64,000 nt of DNA from assembly GCA_025201345.1 (NCBI GenBank), contig JAIXMG010000022.1, forward strand, positions 62,001 through 126,000, given 5' to 3'. The translations under genes were made by a program, and so were the position numbers. Below the pieces are notes generated by a model. That model made no database searches and was not told the origin of the DNA. It worked only from the letters and a program-made list of their open reading frames with translations. The DNA is from Thamnidium elegans. Its lineage: Eukaryota; Mucoromycota; Mucoromycetes; Mucorales; Mucoraceae. How positions within the stretch are numbered: the stretch's first letter is position 1; every line of letters starts with the position of its first letter. Below are positions 23,898 through 34,893 of this stretch, one piece after another.

Positions 23898-25696
23898 TTA
23901 AGCAGGGCAGAAAGGAGCGATAGGTTCGCCGGTGTGGACGGGGTTGATAAAGGAGTCAATGGAGACATACAAAGTATATACCAAAATACCGGATCCAAAG
24001 ATGATAAGAGCGATATTTAAAACCTTATCTGTAATCTTCTTGGAGACCTTCAAATGGAACATACCAGGGAAAATAAAACATAAAGGCACACAAGCGACTG
24101 AACCAACCAAGGAAACGAACTTGTCGAGATTTTCACCACCGATACCAAAGGCAATTGCGGCACAAAGTACACACAAGACAGTTCTGTAAAAATTCTTGGA
24201 CCACTTGACAGCAATACTATCTTTACCAGATCTGAATCTACTGAAAAGACCGTTTTCAATAATCTTCAAGGCAGGGAAAAGCATCAAGGGGGCAGTCAAA
24301 CAAATGGCCAAAGAATATAATAATTGAACAGCAATAGTGAGGTTGTTATCGGGAGGGAAATTGTAAACGATAGCGGATTGAACTTGATCACCATAGGCCA
24401 AGTAGGAAATAGTACCGATCAAGATATAGATAATACAAACGATCAACATACCCAAAGTAAGAACGAATGGAAATCTTTCGGGACGTTCCATAGATTCGAC
24501 AATAGGAATAACTAATAATAATAGAGAGGGTTAATAAACTAATTCAGACTAGTTTTACGAGCTAAAATATACTTACTAAGACCGATTCCTTCGAAAGAGA
24601 AAGTAGCTGTACCGATCATGAGAGCAAAGTTTGCAGGGTTCACAGCAGCAACATTGGGTCCAACACCATGAGTACTTAATTGATCAGCACTGAAATAAAT
24701 GATACAGATTAAACCAAACAAGATGAAAACATCAGCAATAATAGCAGTAAAGGATAACTTGGCAATATGACGGACTAAAGCAAGAGGGATCAAAATAACC
24801 AAAGGCATCCAAATATAGTATTTCTGTTCAATACCGGCTGTACAATGTGAGAGAACATCGACAACACTAACAAGATTACCAGAAATAAAGATGAAATAGG
24901 AACAAACGAAACCAATTTGAGAAATAATAATGAAAAACAATACAACATAACGAAGAGATCGACCATATAATAAACCACCCATATCACCATAAGAACCACC
25001 GACAATATGTTGAGTATTAACTAATCTTAAAAATGCAAATAAACAAATAAGAGCAATGACAATCATCAATACAATTGATAATGCTAAACCACCATTCTGG
25101 AAACTAAAGTATACAATGTTAGGTTTAAGGTGCCAATTTTGATGTACAAGAAAAAAAAAAAAAACTACTTACGCCTTAGGTAAAAATAAAACACCCGAAC
25201 CAATGAAAGCCTTCAAGAACATAAACATGGCTTTTCCAACAGAAGCCTTAGGGGCCATATCTTCAGTATCTTCAATTAATTCTTCGCCTACAGTGGATTC
25301 TTCATGTTTAGCAACAGAAGATCTTTGAGAAGCGTAACTCTTTCTTTTTTCTTCATCAATCAAACTAGTAAGTCTTGGGCGATGATTGTCATCCAAACGT
25401 TCACCAGCAAAGTTACTATACATGGATAAGGAAGAGATTGTTCTGACCATAGATCTTCTTTTTGCTGCACTGGCAAAGGAGGTGCCTCTACTAGAAAGGC
25501 CAGGTCTTGGGGTACCGCGAGCATTAATTGAGGAATTCATACGACTACCCGCAGGTCGTTCAATGTGATTAGGCATTCCATTAAAGTGTGCGTGACTCTC
25601 TGGACGAGGAGATCCAGATCTTGGAAGGTTATAAGATTGACTACGAATACCGGCAAGATTAGCAGTGCCTCTTATACTTTCGTTATTATTTTCCAT
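23898..25696 (-). CDS. vacuolar amino acid transporter, AVT3/AVT4-like (AAAP family)
   Basis: Membrane carrier of the amino acid/auxin permease family, most like the fungal vacuolar exporters AVT3/AVT4. Exons (complement) are 25696-25173, 25103-24577 and 24511-23898, giving 554 aa. A Ser/Arg-rich cytosolic N-terminus of about 150 residues precedes the family start motif KAFIGSGVLFLPKAFQNGG. About eleven hydrophobic segments follow, with the conserved FSFEGIG block (residue about 345) before PIVESMERPERFP. The long Ser-rich N-terminus is typical of AVT3/AVT4 and likely phosphorylated. It probably moves neutral amino acids out of the vacuole; substrate specificity cannot be read from the sequence. 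Confidence 0.9.
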
Positions 25697-27840
25697 TGTG
25701 TTAAAGGTTTTTTTTTAGTTGTGGTTAAAGAAAAAAAGAAATGATTTGAACTTACTTTATTTTATTTTTTTTTCTTCTCATTTATATAATACAAACAACG
25801 GTATTTGAAATTTTTTTCCGATTGGTTTTTTTAATGGGACGGAGACAGCGCTAGACAACGAGTGAAACTTGAGCAAAGAGAAAAACTTTCTACGTCATGT
25901 TACACATTTGAGAAAGCTTAATTGAATCGCCTCTTTTTGCAAAATTTATTGTACTCCACTCTTTTAAACTAGGTGGGTTGGAATCCGATCGTATCTTAGC
26001 AATGAGATATGACCTGAATTGCTGCTTCGAACATTTTTTTTTTTTTTTACACGTCCCTGAACCAATTCATATAAATAAAAATAAAAAATAAAAAAAAATG
26101 GAATGCGCGTACTTGTGTTTACATATATTTTTTCTGCTTTTAGACATATAATCCAAAAAAAGCAGTATTGTCTACAAACTTATTTAGTATATACAAATAT
26201 ATAAAGAAAAAAAAACTTCTCACGCACATACATTATAACATTTACTTCAAAAAAAGGATCATCTTCTCACTGAGAAAATAGTCTTACATCGAATTCCTAT
26301 GTCTCTGGACGCATAAAGTTTTCGTTTTTTTCGTGCTCCATTAAACCGACGTCAGTTTGCAAGAGGAGTTTTTTCCAGATTTAAAATGATATCATCAAGT
26401 TTTTCTTTTATTTTTTTATTTTAATTGGATAATCGAGTCAGTTTTTTTTTTTTTTTTTTTTTTTTTACCCCGCCTTTGTGTGATCGTAAATGACATCAAA
26501 GCAGTAAAATCGTGTAACTGTAAGTTAGTAACAGAGACACAGCATTTTTGTTTACTGCTCTGATTACCGTTCGATCGACATAATCTAGATTTTCGTATCC
26601 AAAGTATAACAATAGAAAAAAAATAGTTTATATATTTGTCGGGTCCGTATTTCTTTTCCATCGGTATTCCTGGAATAGCTTCGCAGAAAAAAAAAATAGA
26701 ACATGAGTTGCTTTTTAAGAAAAAAAAATACTACTTATTTTTATTAATGTAAAACTAGATTCAGCTTCATTTGATAACTAGATCTTACTGGAATTTTCTA
26801 TCGTTTTACTCCACCGCGCGATACGTACGTAAACACTTTTTTATACTACACTTTATCAAACCACTCAACAAAGATATATTTTTAATATACACTAGAAATC
26901 CCTGAGACTTGGCGAATCGTTTTAGTATCCTAGAATATAAGCTCAATGATCTGACTTCAAAAGATTTTTATTTCCATCTTCACAGAAATCTTGAACAAAA
27001 AAACAAAAAAAAAAAATACATTCTATCAGTTATATCATAACTGATTATAATGATCTGTTTTAAAATAAGAAAGCTCTTTTTTATTATTAAAGTCAAGTCG
27101 TATGATAATAATAAAAGAAAAAAGGAATGGGACAAAAAGTGCATAAAATTTCTTGATTTGAGTTTGCATTGAAGCGGCAAATCAGGAACTAATAAACGGA
27201 CGAATCATTTTTCATCTCCACTAAAAAAATTGTCTTCGAGTAAAGAAAAAAAGCAAATTTCCTTTCAATAAATGTAACACTCTTCTGTTTTACTACTCTA
27301 TCATTATAAGCTCGCACAGACCAGTTTCTTTCAAAGATAGATAGCATATTTAATAAAATAATTTCGTTTTACATATTTAAAAAGAAATGACGCTACCGTT
27401 TCTTTGCAGTTCCGATTAACAAGTCAGACACTCGAAGGAAGAGAACGGGTAGACTTAGTGTATCACTACTAACATTCGATTTATATTCTAGAATTTATTA
27501 AAGCTTACTTGTTCGTGGATACCGAAATAAAATACAAATGTCACAATGTCAAAATAATTTAATGATAGTAAAAAAAAAATTACATTTGAAAAAAAAAAGT
27601 TCTATTTTTGACAAGTTTAACACGCGTGAAGTGAACATAGTTTTTGTATGTGTTTCATATCCGTAGGAAGATCCCCCAGGTTTGCGTATGAAAATAGCAA
27701 AATCCTAAATAAAAACAAGTTTACTGGGTGAAAGTTACTATTACGTAACTGCTTTTTTTCTCCTTGAAATTCAGATATGAAAACGACTGTCTCCGGTTCG
27801 GAACCTAAAGTAGCGGTCATAGTATATGTCATTGAGAACG

Positions 27841-27898
<58 letters not shown>

Positions 27899-28154
27899 AT
27901 ATCACTATACCTCTAATAGCAATTACAAGAGATTATTAACACACATGCGACATTTTATAGCAACCTTCTATTAAAATTCCCGTGGAATAATTGAATTTAT
28001 TTTAAAACCAAACAGAGTTATTTTTTTAAAAAAAAAAAAAAAGTTAGGATAACTCGGTAATATTTATAAAACGCATTGCCATGGAAATAAATGGGCTATT
28101 TTGGCTTTCTTTTTATTCCTTAGAATCTATTTTTTCTATTGGAAAATAATAATA
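25697..28154. other. long divergent intergenic region with homopolymer tracts
   Basis: 2.4 kb between the divergent starts of the AVT-like transporter and the carboxypeptidase. It contains a T-run of about 23 (26444-26466) and an uninterrupted run of 55 A (27841-27895). Neither is accompanied by a recognisable retroelement body. No open frame longer than about 80 codons looks like protein, and no tRNA or snRNA is recognised. Confidence 0.4.
27841..27895 (+). repeat. poly(A) tract of 55 nt
   Basis: An uninterrupted run of 55 adenines, the longest homopolymer in the window. It lies about 260 bp upstream of the carboxypeptidase start codon. It could be a nucleosome-depleted promoter element, the tail of an old retrocopy, or partly an assembly artefact. 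Confidence 0.9.
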
Positions 28155-30131
28155 ATGTTAAAACCTATTTTTATAGCTGTTGTATCACTATTTATTCATC
28201 AACAGGTTACTGCTGCTACTATCCATGGCGATCCAGTCGATTACGAAGTATTTCAGAGTCCGAGAGATCCGAGTTACGGCGTCCGCTTTGTAAAACCAGT
28301 ATTATGCGATCCTAACGTCGTGCAGGTATATGAATTCTACCCCTCTCCCCTTTTTTTTAGTCGATTTCTAACAAGTGTATATAGTATTCTGGCTACTTGG
28401 ATATGGGCCCTAATGATCACTACTTTTTCTGGTTTTTTGAAAGTAAAACTAACTCTGAAAAAAGCCCGTTAACAGCTTGGTTGAATGGAGGCCCAGGATG
28501 TTCCAGTATGATGTATGTGCATGAGAAAGAGAGAAAAAATTATACTTTGAATGATATTTATTAATATCATATAAAAAAAAAGTGGTTTATGGCAAGAAAA
28601 TGGTCCTTGTCGAAGTAGTAAAAACGGAACACAAATAGATTACAATCCTTATACGTGGACACATTATACAAACATGATATTTATTGATCAGGTTTAGTCT
28701 TTGACACTTTTTGGCAATACCAACTATAGAATTAATTGACTTTTGAGTTTTTATCATTTAGCCAAATGGAGTTGGATATTCTTATGGAGACAAATTGCAA
28801 TACAATGTCCGAGAAGGGGCAGCTATGTTTTACGAAGCAATTCAACTATTCTACGAAGCCTTTCCAAAATATAGTAAAACTCCTTTTCACATATTTGGAG
28901 AATCGTACGCTGGTCGTTATATACCACATTATGCGGATTATATAATTCAAAAAAATACCCAGCTCTCTTCGGGAAATGACAATTCAGTATCTTTAACAAA
29001 TACGTACCAGCATATTCCTATTGATTCTGTAGGAATTGGAAATGGTTGGATTAACCCTCTTCTTCAATTGTAAGTATAACAATCAAACTGGTGCTTGGCT
29101 GTATATTTACTTATTTTAATTTGATAGCAAAAACGCCGCCAACATGGCATGTGACTCTAGCTGTAAGTTTATTACGTTTTCACCGTACCAATCATACATT
29201 CTTACACTTATACTTATTAAGATGGACCACTCGTAACACAAAAAGTTTGTGAGACAATGCAAGAGAACTACTCACAGTGTGCAAAACTAGGTAAAGTCCT
29301 TTTATTAAATTAAATTCTGACCAATTAAATTGTATTTACTCGAAATGAAAACAATCAGTCCAAGAGTGTTATAGTTCGGATAATCAATTCTCTTGTGTGA
29401 AAGCAGATAGATACTGCACAGAGAATATAGACGGACTTTTTAGGAGCTCTGGACGAAATTATTACGATGTAAGAAAAGGGTATGCCGTAATTGATCCTCC
29501 AGAAGATTATATATTCCTTTTAAATGACCCTAAAATCCAACGACAAATCGGTGTGGAATCTATCCGATTCGAGCAATGTGCTGAAGGACCTGTAGGGTGT
29601 ATTTTTTTCATAATACAATATACGTCAAATTATACTAATTTTATTTGTTTTAAAAACAGTACGACGCGATGAGTTTCTCTGGTGAGGGGTAAGAGAATAA
29701 AATAAAGCCCGTCAGTGAAAAAAAATCTAACAATTCTGCTTCCAGCGCTCGAGATTCATCGCCAGCACTTGTTTCATTGTTAAACAACGGAATAAGAGTT
29801 TTAAACTATGTAGGGGATGCCGATTATTTATGCAATTGGGTATGTACATAAATATAAACTAAAAAAAAAAGCAGTAATATGACGATTATTTTAGTATGGA
29901 AATTTCGAGGTCATGTCACAACTACAGTTCAATGGAAGTGAACTCTATAACAATCAAAGTTTAAAACCTTGGACTCTCCGAGGCCAAGAAGTGGGTCAAT
30001 ACATTAGTACTGATCAACTGACTTTTATTCGAGTTTATGACGCTGGCCATGAAGTTCCATATTACCAGCCTCAAACTTCTTTAACAATGTTTCGAAATTG
30101 GATCAATAGAAAGAATAAAAACACTCATTAA
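28155..30131 (+). CDS. serine carboxypeptidase (S10, carboxypeptidase Y-like)
   Basis: Secreted or vacuolar serine carboxypeptidase that removes C-terminal residues at acidic pH. Ten exons: 28155-28325, 28385-28512, 28583-28691, 28762-29069, 29128-29162, 29222-29290, 29359-29591, 29660-29688, 29746-29839 and 29895-30131, giving 470 aa. An N-terminal signal peptide is clear ([20 protein letters not shown]). Substrate-binding [11 protein letters not shown], catalytic Ser in FGESYAGRY, catalytic Asp in [11 protein letters not shown] and His in [11 protein letters not shown] are all present, so it should be active. Exons 5 and 8 are only 35 and 29 nt; the frame forces the donor of exon 7 at the GT in CCTgtaggg. 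Several Asn-x-Ser/Thr sites fit a glycoprotein. Confidence 0.94.
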
Positions 30132-30238
30132 TCAATAATATTTAAATATATTTATGTAACAGTCTAGTAAAAATACATATTTTTTTATAACATGTGTGTG
30201 GATGGATGGGGGGTGTATTTATGGGTAAAAAAAATTAT

Positions 30239-32419
30239 CTACAATTTTTGTTTCTTGTTCTTCTTAGCAACAGGCTTCTTCTTATTAGCAACAGACTTCT
30301 TCTTGTCAGCGACAGGTGCAGAGTATTCCTCTACCAAGTCTCCGTAATATTTAATAGCTCTTTCGATAATCTTCTTCTCTCCAATACGACAAGTCAAAGC
30401 ATAATATTTTCTCAAGTTATCAGCAACCTACAATTAAAAAAAATAATTAGTTTTTGGTTACTAGAAAATAAATAAATTGAATTTCTTTTTTACCTTTTTA
30501 CGTTCCTCGATATCTTGCTTAATAGGCTTCCATTCACCATCTTCGAGATATTCCAAACGTCTAAATTCACAAAGTGCACGACAGACTTGATAGATAATAC
30601 GCTTGACATCAGCAACTGCCTTAGTCTTGTTTTCACCTTGACTGTTAGAAAGTTCTTCGAAATAAGATAAAGCGTTTTCAACGTCTTCAGCAAACTTGGC
30701 GAAAGTCTCTTCACTGACAAACATGATGTGAAGTAAACACATGAGCTTATCTTCGAAAAGACCTTCAGAGTTGATAAAGTAGGGACGACCCTTTCCACCC
30801 TCACCCTCGTCATCACTACCACAACATCCACCCTCGGGATCGTGCTCGTGCTCCTCCTCATCATCACTACCGCAACATCCACCCTCAGCGTCATGTTCGT
30901 GTTCCTCATCAGCACCTTCACCATGAGAGTGGCCTTCCTTACCATGTCCATGGCCGTGGCCTCCATGACCCTCATCATCAGAAGCACAACAGTCCTCTTG
31001 ACAACCATTATCAAAATCATCCTCTTCTTCCTCTTGTTCACCTTCAGGAGAAGGACACAAAGTCTTTTCATTCTTCAAGAAGAACTCCCATCTAGGTCTG
31101 GTGAGTTCGACAGCAGCCTTTTCAACTTCTTCATCAGAAGCCTTGGGCATCTTACCCTTCAAGATTTCGCAAGTAATGGCAAGACAACAATCAACAATAG
31201 AATCCTCGCCGATAGAAACATAATCGTTCTTGTTATCATCATAACAGAAACCGTACTTGCTCAATAAAGCAATATTGGGATGATCACCATAGGTGTTGAA
31301 GATCTCTTCGCCCTTTTTGACATCACGATCAAGAACCATATCACAAGTATCCTTTTTATCTTCCTCCTCTTCAGTGTCCCAGAAGTTGACTCCAGCAGCT
31401 TCTAACTCCTCTAAATCAGGCAACTCGGTATCCAAGGCCATCTCTTCGTCCATTTCATCATCTTCTCCTTCGCTAAGATCTTCGGCATCCTCCCATTCAC
31501 CTTCGACGTTATCACCTTGTTCTTCTCCTTCTTCGTCGCTGTGTTCTTCTTCATCGCTATGTTCATCGTCACTGTTTTCGAGGAAATCGAGATATTGATG
31601 TTCACAATATTCAAGAGCACCGCAAGAATCACAAACTTCGAATTCGGTTTCAAAATGAACTTGCTCGCCTTCACCCTTATGGTTGAAAACATCAGCAAAA
31701 GGAACTAAAGCGTTCTCATGGAAAGCATCAACTTCAAAAGCACGAGAAGAGATCAAGGTGGAGATCTTGATGAACTTATCGAAGGAATAAGGATCGTCAT
31801 CTTCGTTAGTTCCACGATCAAAGATATAAGGATAATCTTCCAAAAGAGGTTCAATTAATTCGGCATAATCATCTTCGAGATCATTCTATCAATTTTGTTA
31901 GTCTACTTTTTTTTTTAAAATATACATATATATATATATATTACTTACCAAATCATTTCTAACGGCATTTTCCATTTCAGTACCATTGAATAAATCCTTT
32001 TCATCCTCTTCCCAGAAGATAGGAAGATCCTCACCTTGATCGGGAAGAGCTTGGAGATAACCGTACCAAGGAGACTGTTCCTTTTGAGCAATTTCGTATA
32101 ATACAGCTAAGGCAAGGGGACAACCACCTTCAAGGTTAGCTTCGTCCAAGATATTGGAGATACCTGTAGTCTTGATAGAAAGAATACAGTTTTTGGGGAT
32201 CTTGACGACTATTTTTTGACAGTTATTAGATCGACATTGCTGTATGATTCAGCTTTTTTTTCTTTTCTTACCTGCTTTGTCCTTCTTCATGTTCTTCTTG
32301 GCATAGACACCGAAAGATCCGTTAACTTCTTTCACTTCCAAAGCTTCTTTATCCCATTCTATTTTGTTCTCATCGAACCACTTTAATAAAACTTCCAACT
32401 TGTTTTGTTGAGCAGACAT
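30239..32419 (-). CDS. SET-domain protein-lysine methyltransferase with His/Cys-rich acidic insert
   Basis: Non-histone lysine methyltransferase of the RKM/EFM/SETD6 type, which modifies ribosomal proteins or translation factors. Exons (complement) are 32419-32272, 32208-31949, 31885-30494 and 30427-30239, giving 662 aa. The split SET domain shows VNGSFGVYAKKNMKKDKA near the start, LVPFADVFNHK (AdoMet-binding NH), and the C-terminal GEEIFNTYGDHPNIALLSKYGF. A Cys/His cluster (CDSCGALEYCEH) and a long acidic loop interrupt the SET core. A second insert (about residues 416-502) in the C-terminal substrate-binding domain is made of acidic residues, HGHGHG-type His clusters and repeated GGCCGSDDE units. 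The C-terminus is Lys-rich (KKPVAKKNKKQKL). The substrate is unknown. Confidence 0.85.
30790..31048 (-). repeat. in-frame repeats encoding a Cys-Cys/His-rich acidic insert
   Basis: Inside the SET methyltransferase gene. Near-identical units encode EHEHDxEGGCCGSDDE twice, preceded by a related CQEDCCASDDEGHGGHGHG segment. The pattern suggests metal binding and recent expansion by slippage. Confidence 0.8.
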
Positions 32420-32786
32420 TTTTTCCAAGTAACAGATAGAAAAGGATTATGTCAAAATCGAGAAAAAAAAATCTTTTTTTTTTTTTTTCTAAAGAAAAAT
32501 GTGACTACCTTTAAGTTTTTTTTTGTTTAAAAAGGGTAGGTAGTACACTTTGTTAAGGGTGTGCAAGAAAGTAAATGGTATAAATTACCCAGTTTCACAT
32601 CTTTCATGCAAAAATAATCGAACATGTATATTTATATTTTTGTATACGCAAATTTCGAAAACTTCATTATTGGCACACAATTTGCATTGCTCAAAGTTGA
32701 AACATATTATTTTTATTAAGTTTGTAAGTTATTAAGTTATTGCTATGTAAGTAAGTATTTTTTTTTTGTTGAAAGAAAGTGCTCTT
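32420..32786. other. short intergenic region
   Basis: Lies between the SET gene start and the SUR7-like gene end, both on the minus strand. AT-rich with a T-run at about 32475-32488. No gene is seen. Confidence 0.4.
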
Positions 32787-33771
32787 TTAACGAGGAGCGT
32801 TTGCAGGTTGAAGAGTAGGAGTCTGGTAACCATGCATGGGAACAGATTCATGGTTTGGTCCCGTTGTTGTGTCATAGCCTTGGTTAAGATGAGGACTTAA
32901 GTTTTGGTTACCAACATTTGGAGATGCAGAGTAAGGTTGCTGTAACATAGTTCCTTGTGGACCAGTTGTGTTATTTGCCTCTTGAGGGGCAAATGCGGGA
33001 GAAGCAGCATAAATTGGTTGAGAAGCAATGATGTTGCTGTTAAACTTACTATTATAGTTGGGATCAACAGAGTTCTTGTTTCTTCTCTTCTTTCCGCCGC
33101 AGGTAACGCCACCAGTGTAACAAAGGAATGAGATAAGAAGTGAGACAAGAGCAGCGATAGTTAACCAAATTGAATTACCAGCCTCTACACTCCATCCTGT
33201 TTCCGCATTGGTAATAGTCTTCATACCTAAAAAGACAATCACAAGAGACAATATAAAAGCAGTGAGCATAACCAAGAAAGTGGTTAAAACAAGAGAAGAC
33301 ATGGAGTATCCGTATCCTTTGCGCTTTAAACAACAAATGGGAAGACTGAAACACCAGAAGACAAAACTAAAGCCGCAACCAAGGAAAAAGAGGATAAACA
33401 TACCCAAGAAAAGACCTTTTGCAATACCACTATGAGCTTGAGGCGCAACACTAGAAATATTAGGTGTATTAGCCCAATTGTATGCTGGACTAGAAGATCC
33501 ACAACTGTTAATGACGCCATCACCTCCTCCCGTACAGTAATTCCTAAAGAATTTAAAGTTTTTAATATAAACAAACAAAAAATATCGATTTTCATATATT
33601 TTACCATAGACCAAAAGAATATGATTGATCTTGGCCTCTATTCCATATTTTGGCAAAATTAATATGTGGCAAAAATGTACTCGGTAAGTTACCAATAAGG
33701 ATAAACAATTCTATGATAAAACTGCAAAGTAAGAAGAAAGATCCTACTGCTGTTAAAGTAGGGAAACACAT
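32787..33771 (-). CDS. SUR7/PalI family four-span membrane protein
   Basis: Claudin-like tetraspan protein of the SUR7/PalI(Rim9) family. Members act in eisosomes, cell-wall integrity or ambient-pH signalling at the plasma membrane. Exons (complement) are 33771-33605 and 33543-32787, giving 307 aa. The first membrane segment (about 8-28) is followed by an outer loop with the family signature (SFGLWNYCTGGG, then INSCG, two cysteines). Three more hydrophobic segments follow at about 98-122, 134-158 and 176-196. The cytosolic tail is Pro/Gln/Asn-rich. Sequence alone does not decide between the SUR7 and PalI roles; the long disordered tail is a little more PalI-like. Confidence 0.85.
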
Positions 33772-34893
33772 TTTTTTTTTTCTGTTTGTTTGTTTGTTAA
33801 AAGAAAAAAAAAAGTTAAAAAGAGATAAATCAAATTAGATTCAAGTGTCAAGGTTTTATTAAGCAGGTTAAAAAGTGGCTACTAAAACTGAAAGTCTCGG
33901 GTCTGCGGAAAATTTTCACTTGACTACGAAACTAGATAGGTTAAAATGATTAGAAACCCTAGATTTGATGCATCATTGATGTCATTTACCAGAGACAAGT
34001 ATAAGCATTCATAATAAAGCTTTTATTTTGTACCAAAAGAAGCAAAGGCCGTATTTTTCAAACCAGTAAAAAAATAAAAATGTCAAACATTAATTTATTA
34101 AATCGAATTAAAAAGGTGTATCTTACTAACGAAAGGAGGGCTCTTGCTCGATTAAGACAATTAGTCCTTGCATATACGTATATATTATGATTTATACTTC
34201 AACTATTGGAACGTTATATTTTGCATACACGATATAAAATCTGAAATAGTACATATAACCTTTACGTTTACAATGTCTTATCTCGGAGATTTTATAAAAC
34301 GAATTAATTCATGAACTTCGAGTGACGTTTTAAACTATATTATTCTTAACTAAGAGTGTTTTGCGCCAATTTTGTAAGAGACGATAATACAGAATTATTA
34401 CAACCATAAGTACGTACGCTCACATATGAACGCGTATATATAGGAATAAACATTTATCTTTATCATAGAGATTAACTCTATCTTTTACGATAAAAACAAG
34501 CAAATAATTTGATTCTTACTCATTACTAAATTCTGAGACAGACGGTAACCCGTTTAAGGCCATTACCTAACTTCTAAAACAGTCCCTTTTCGTTACTGGT
34601 CTTTACTTGCGTTTTTACGTGTCTATTTTCATGAGTTACAGTCAAAGAACTCCAGCCCGCTTAAACAAACGGATAACAATGTAGTACATAACACGGTAAT
34701 ACTTATATCTTTCAATCGCAGATTGCGTCTGTTAAATAAATCGCGTCCTAACAGGACGTTCGATTTCGCTTGTCGCGTTTTTTTTTTGTTGTTGCGCCAT
34801 TACAAAAAAAAAAAAAAAGAGAAGAAAAAGGACGTGATTAAGAACGCGAAATTTTTTCTTTTTTCTTCTTTATTATTTATAATACTAAGAAAC
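33772..34893. other. divergent promoter region of SUR7-like gene and RNR paralogue
   Basis: 1.1 kb with no supported gene. It contains four CGCG-core motifs nearer the RNR side (listed separately) and an A-run at about 34804-34818. Nothing resembling an RNA gene was recognised. Confidence 0.4.
34430..34850. promoter_or_regulatory. cluster of MCB/E2F-like CGCG motifs upstream of RNR paralogue
   Basis: ACGCGT (34430-34435, a perfect MluI cell-cycle box), TCGCGT (34741-34746 and 34773-34778) and AACGCGAA (34843-34850, E2F-like on the other strand) precede the start codon at 34894. In fungi such sites bind MBF-type factors and drive G1/S expression of RNR genes. CGCG is rare in this AT-rich sequence, so the clustering is suggestive but untested. 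Confidence 0.4.

Noticed and set aside
27780..27840. SINE or tRNA-derived element ending in the poly(A) tract
   Set aside because: ggttcggaacc resembles a T-arm only by being a palindrome; no A and B boxes at proper spacing and no target-site duplication were found.
30490..31071. Long antisense and alternative-frame open frames over the SET gene, FAB1, ILS1 and NUP54
   Set aside because: They arise from codon bias and low-complexity coding repeats on the real strand. They show no domains, and the true frame is supported by family motifs.
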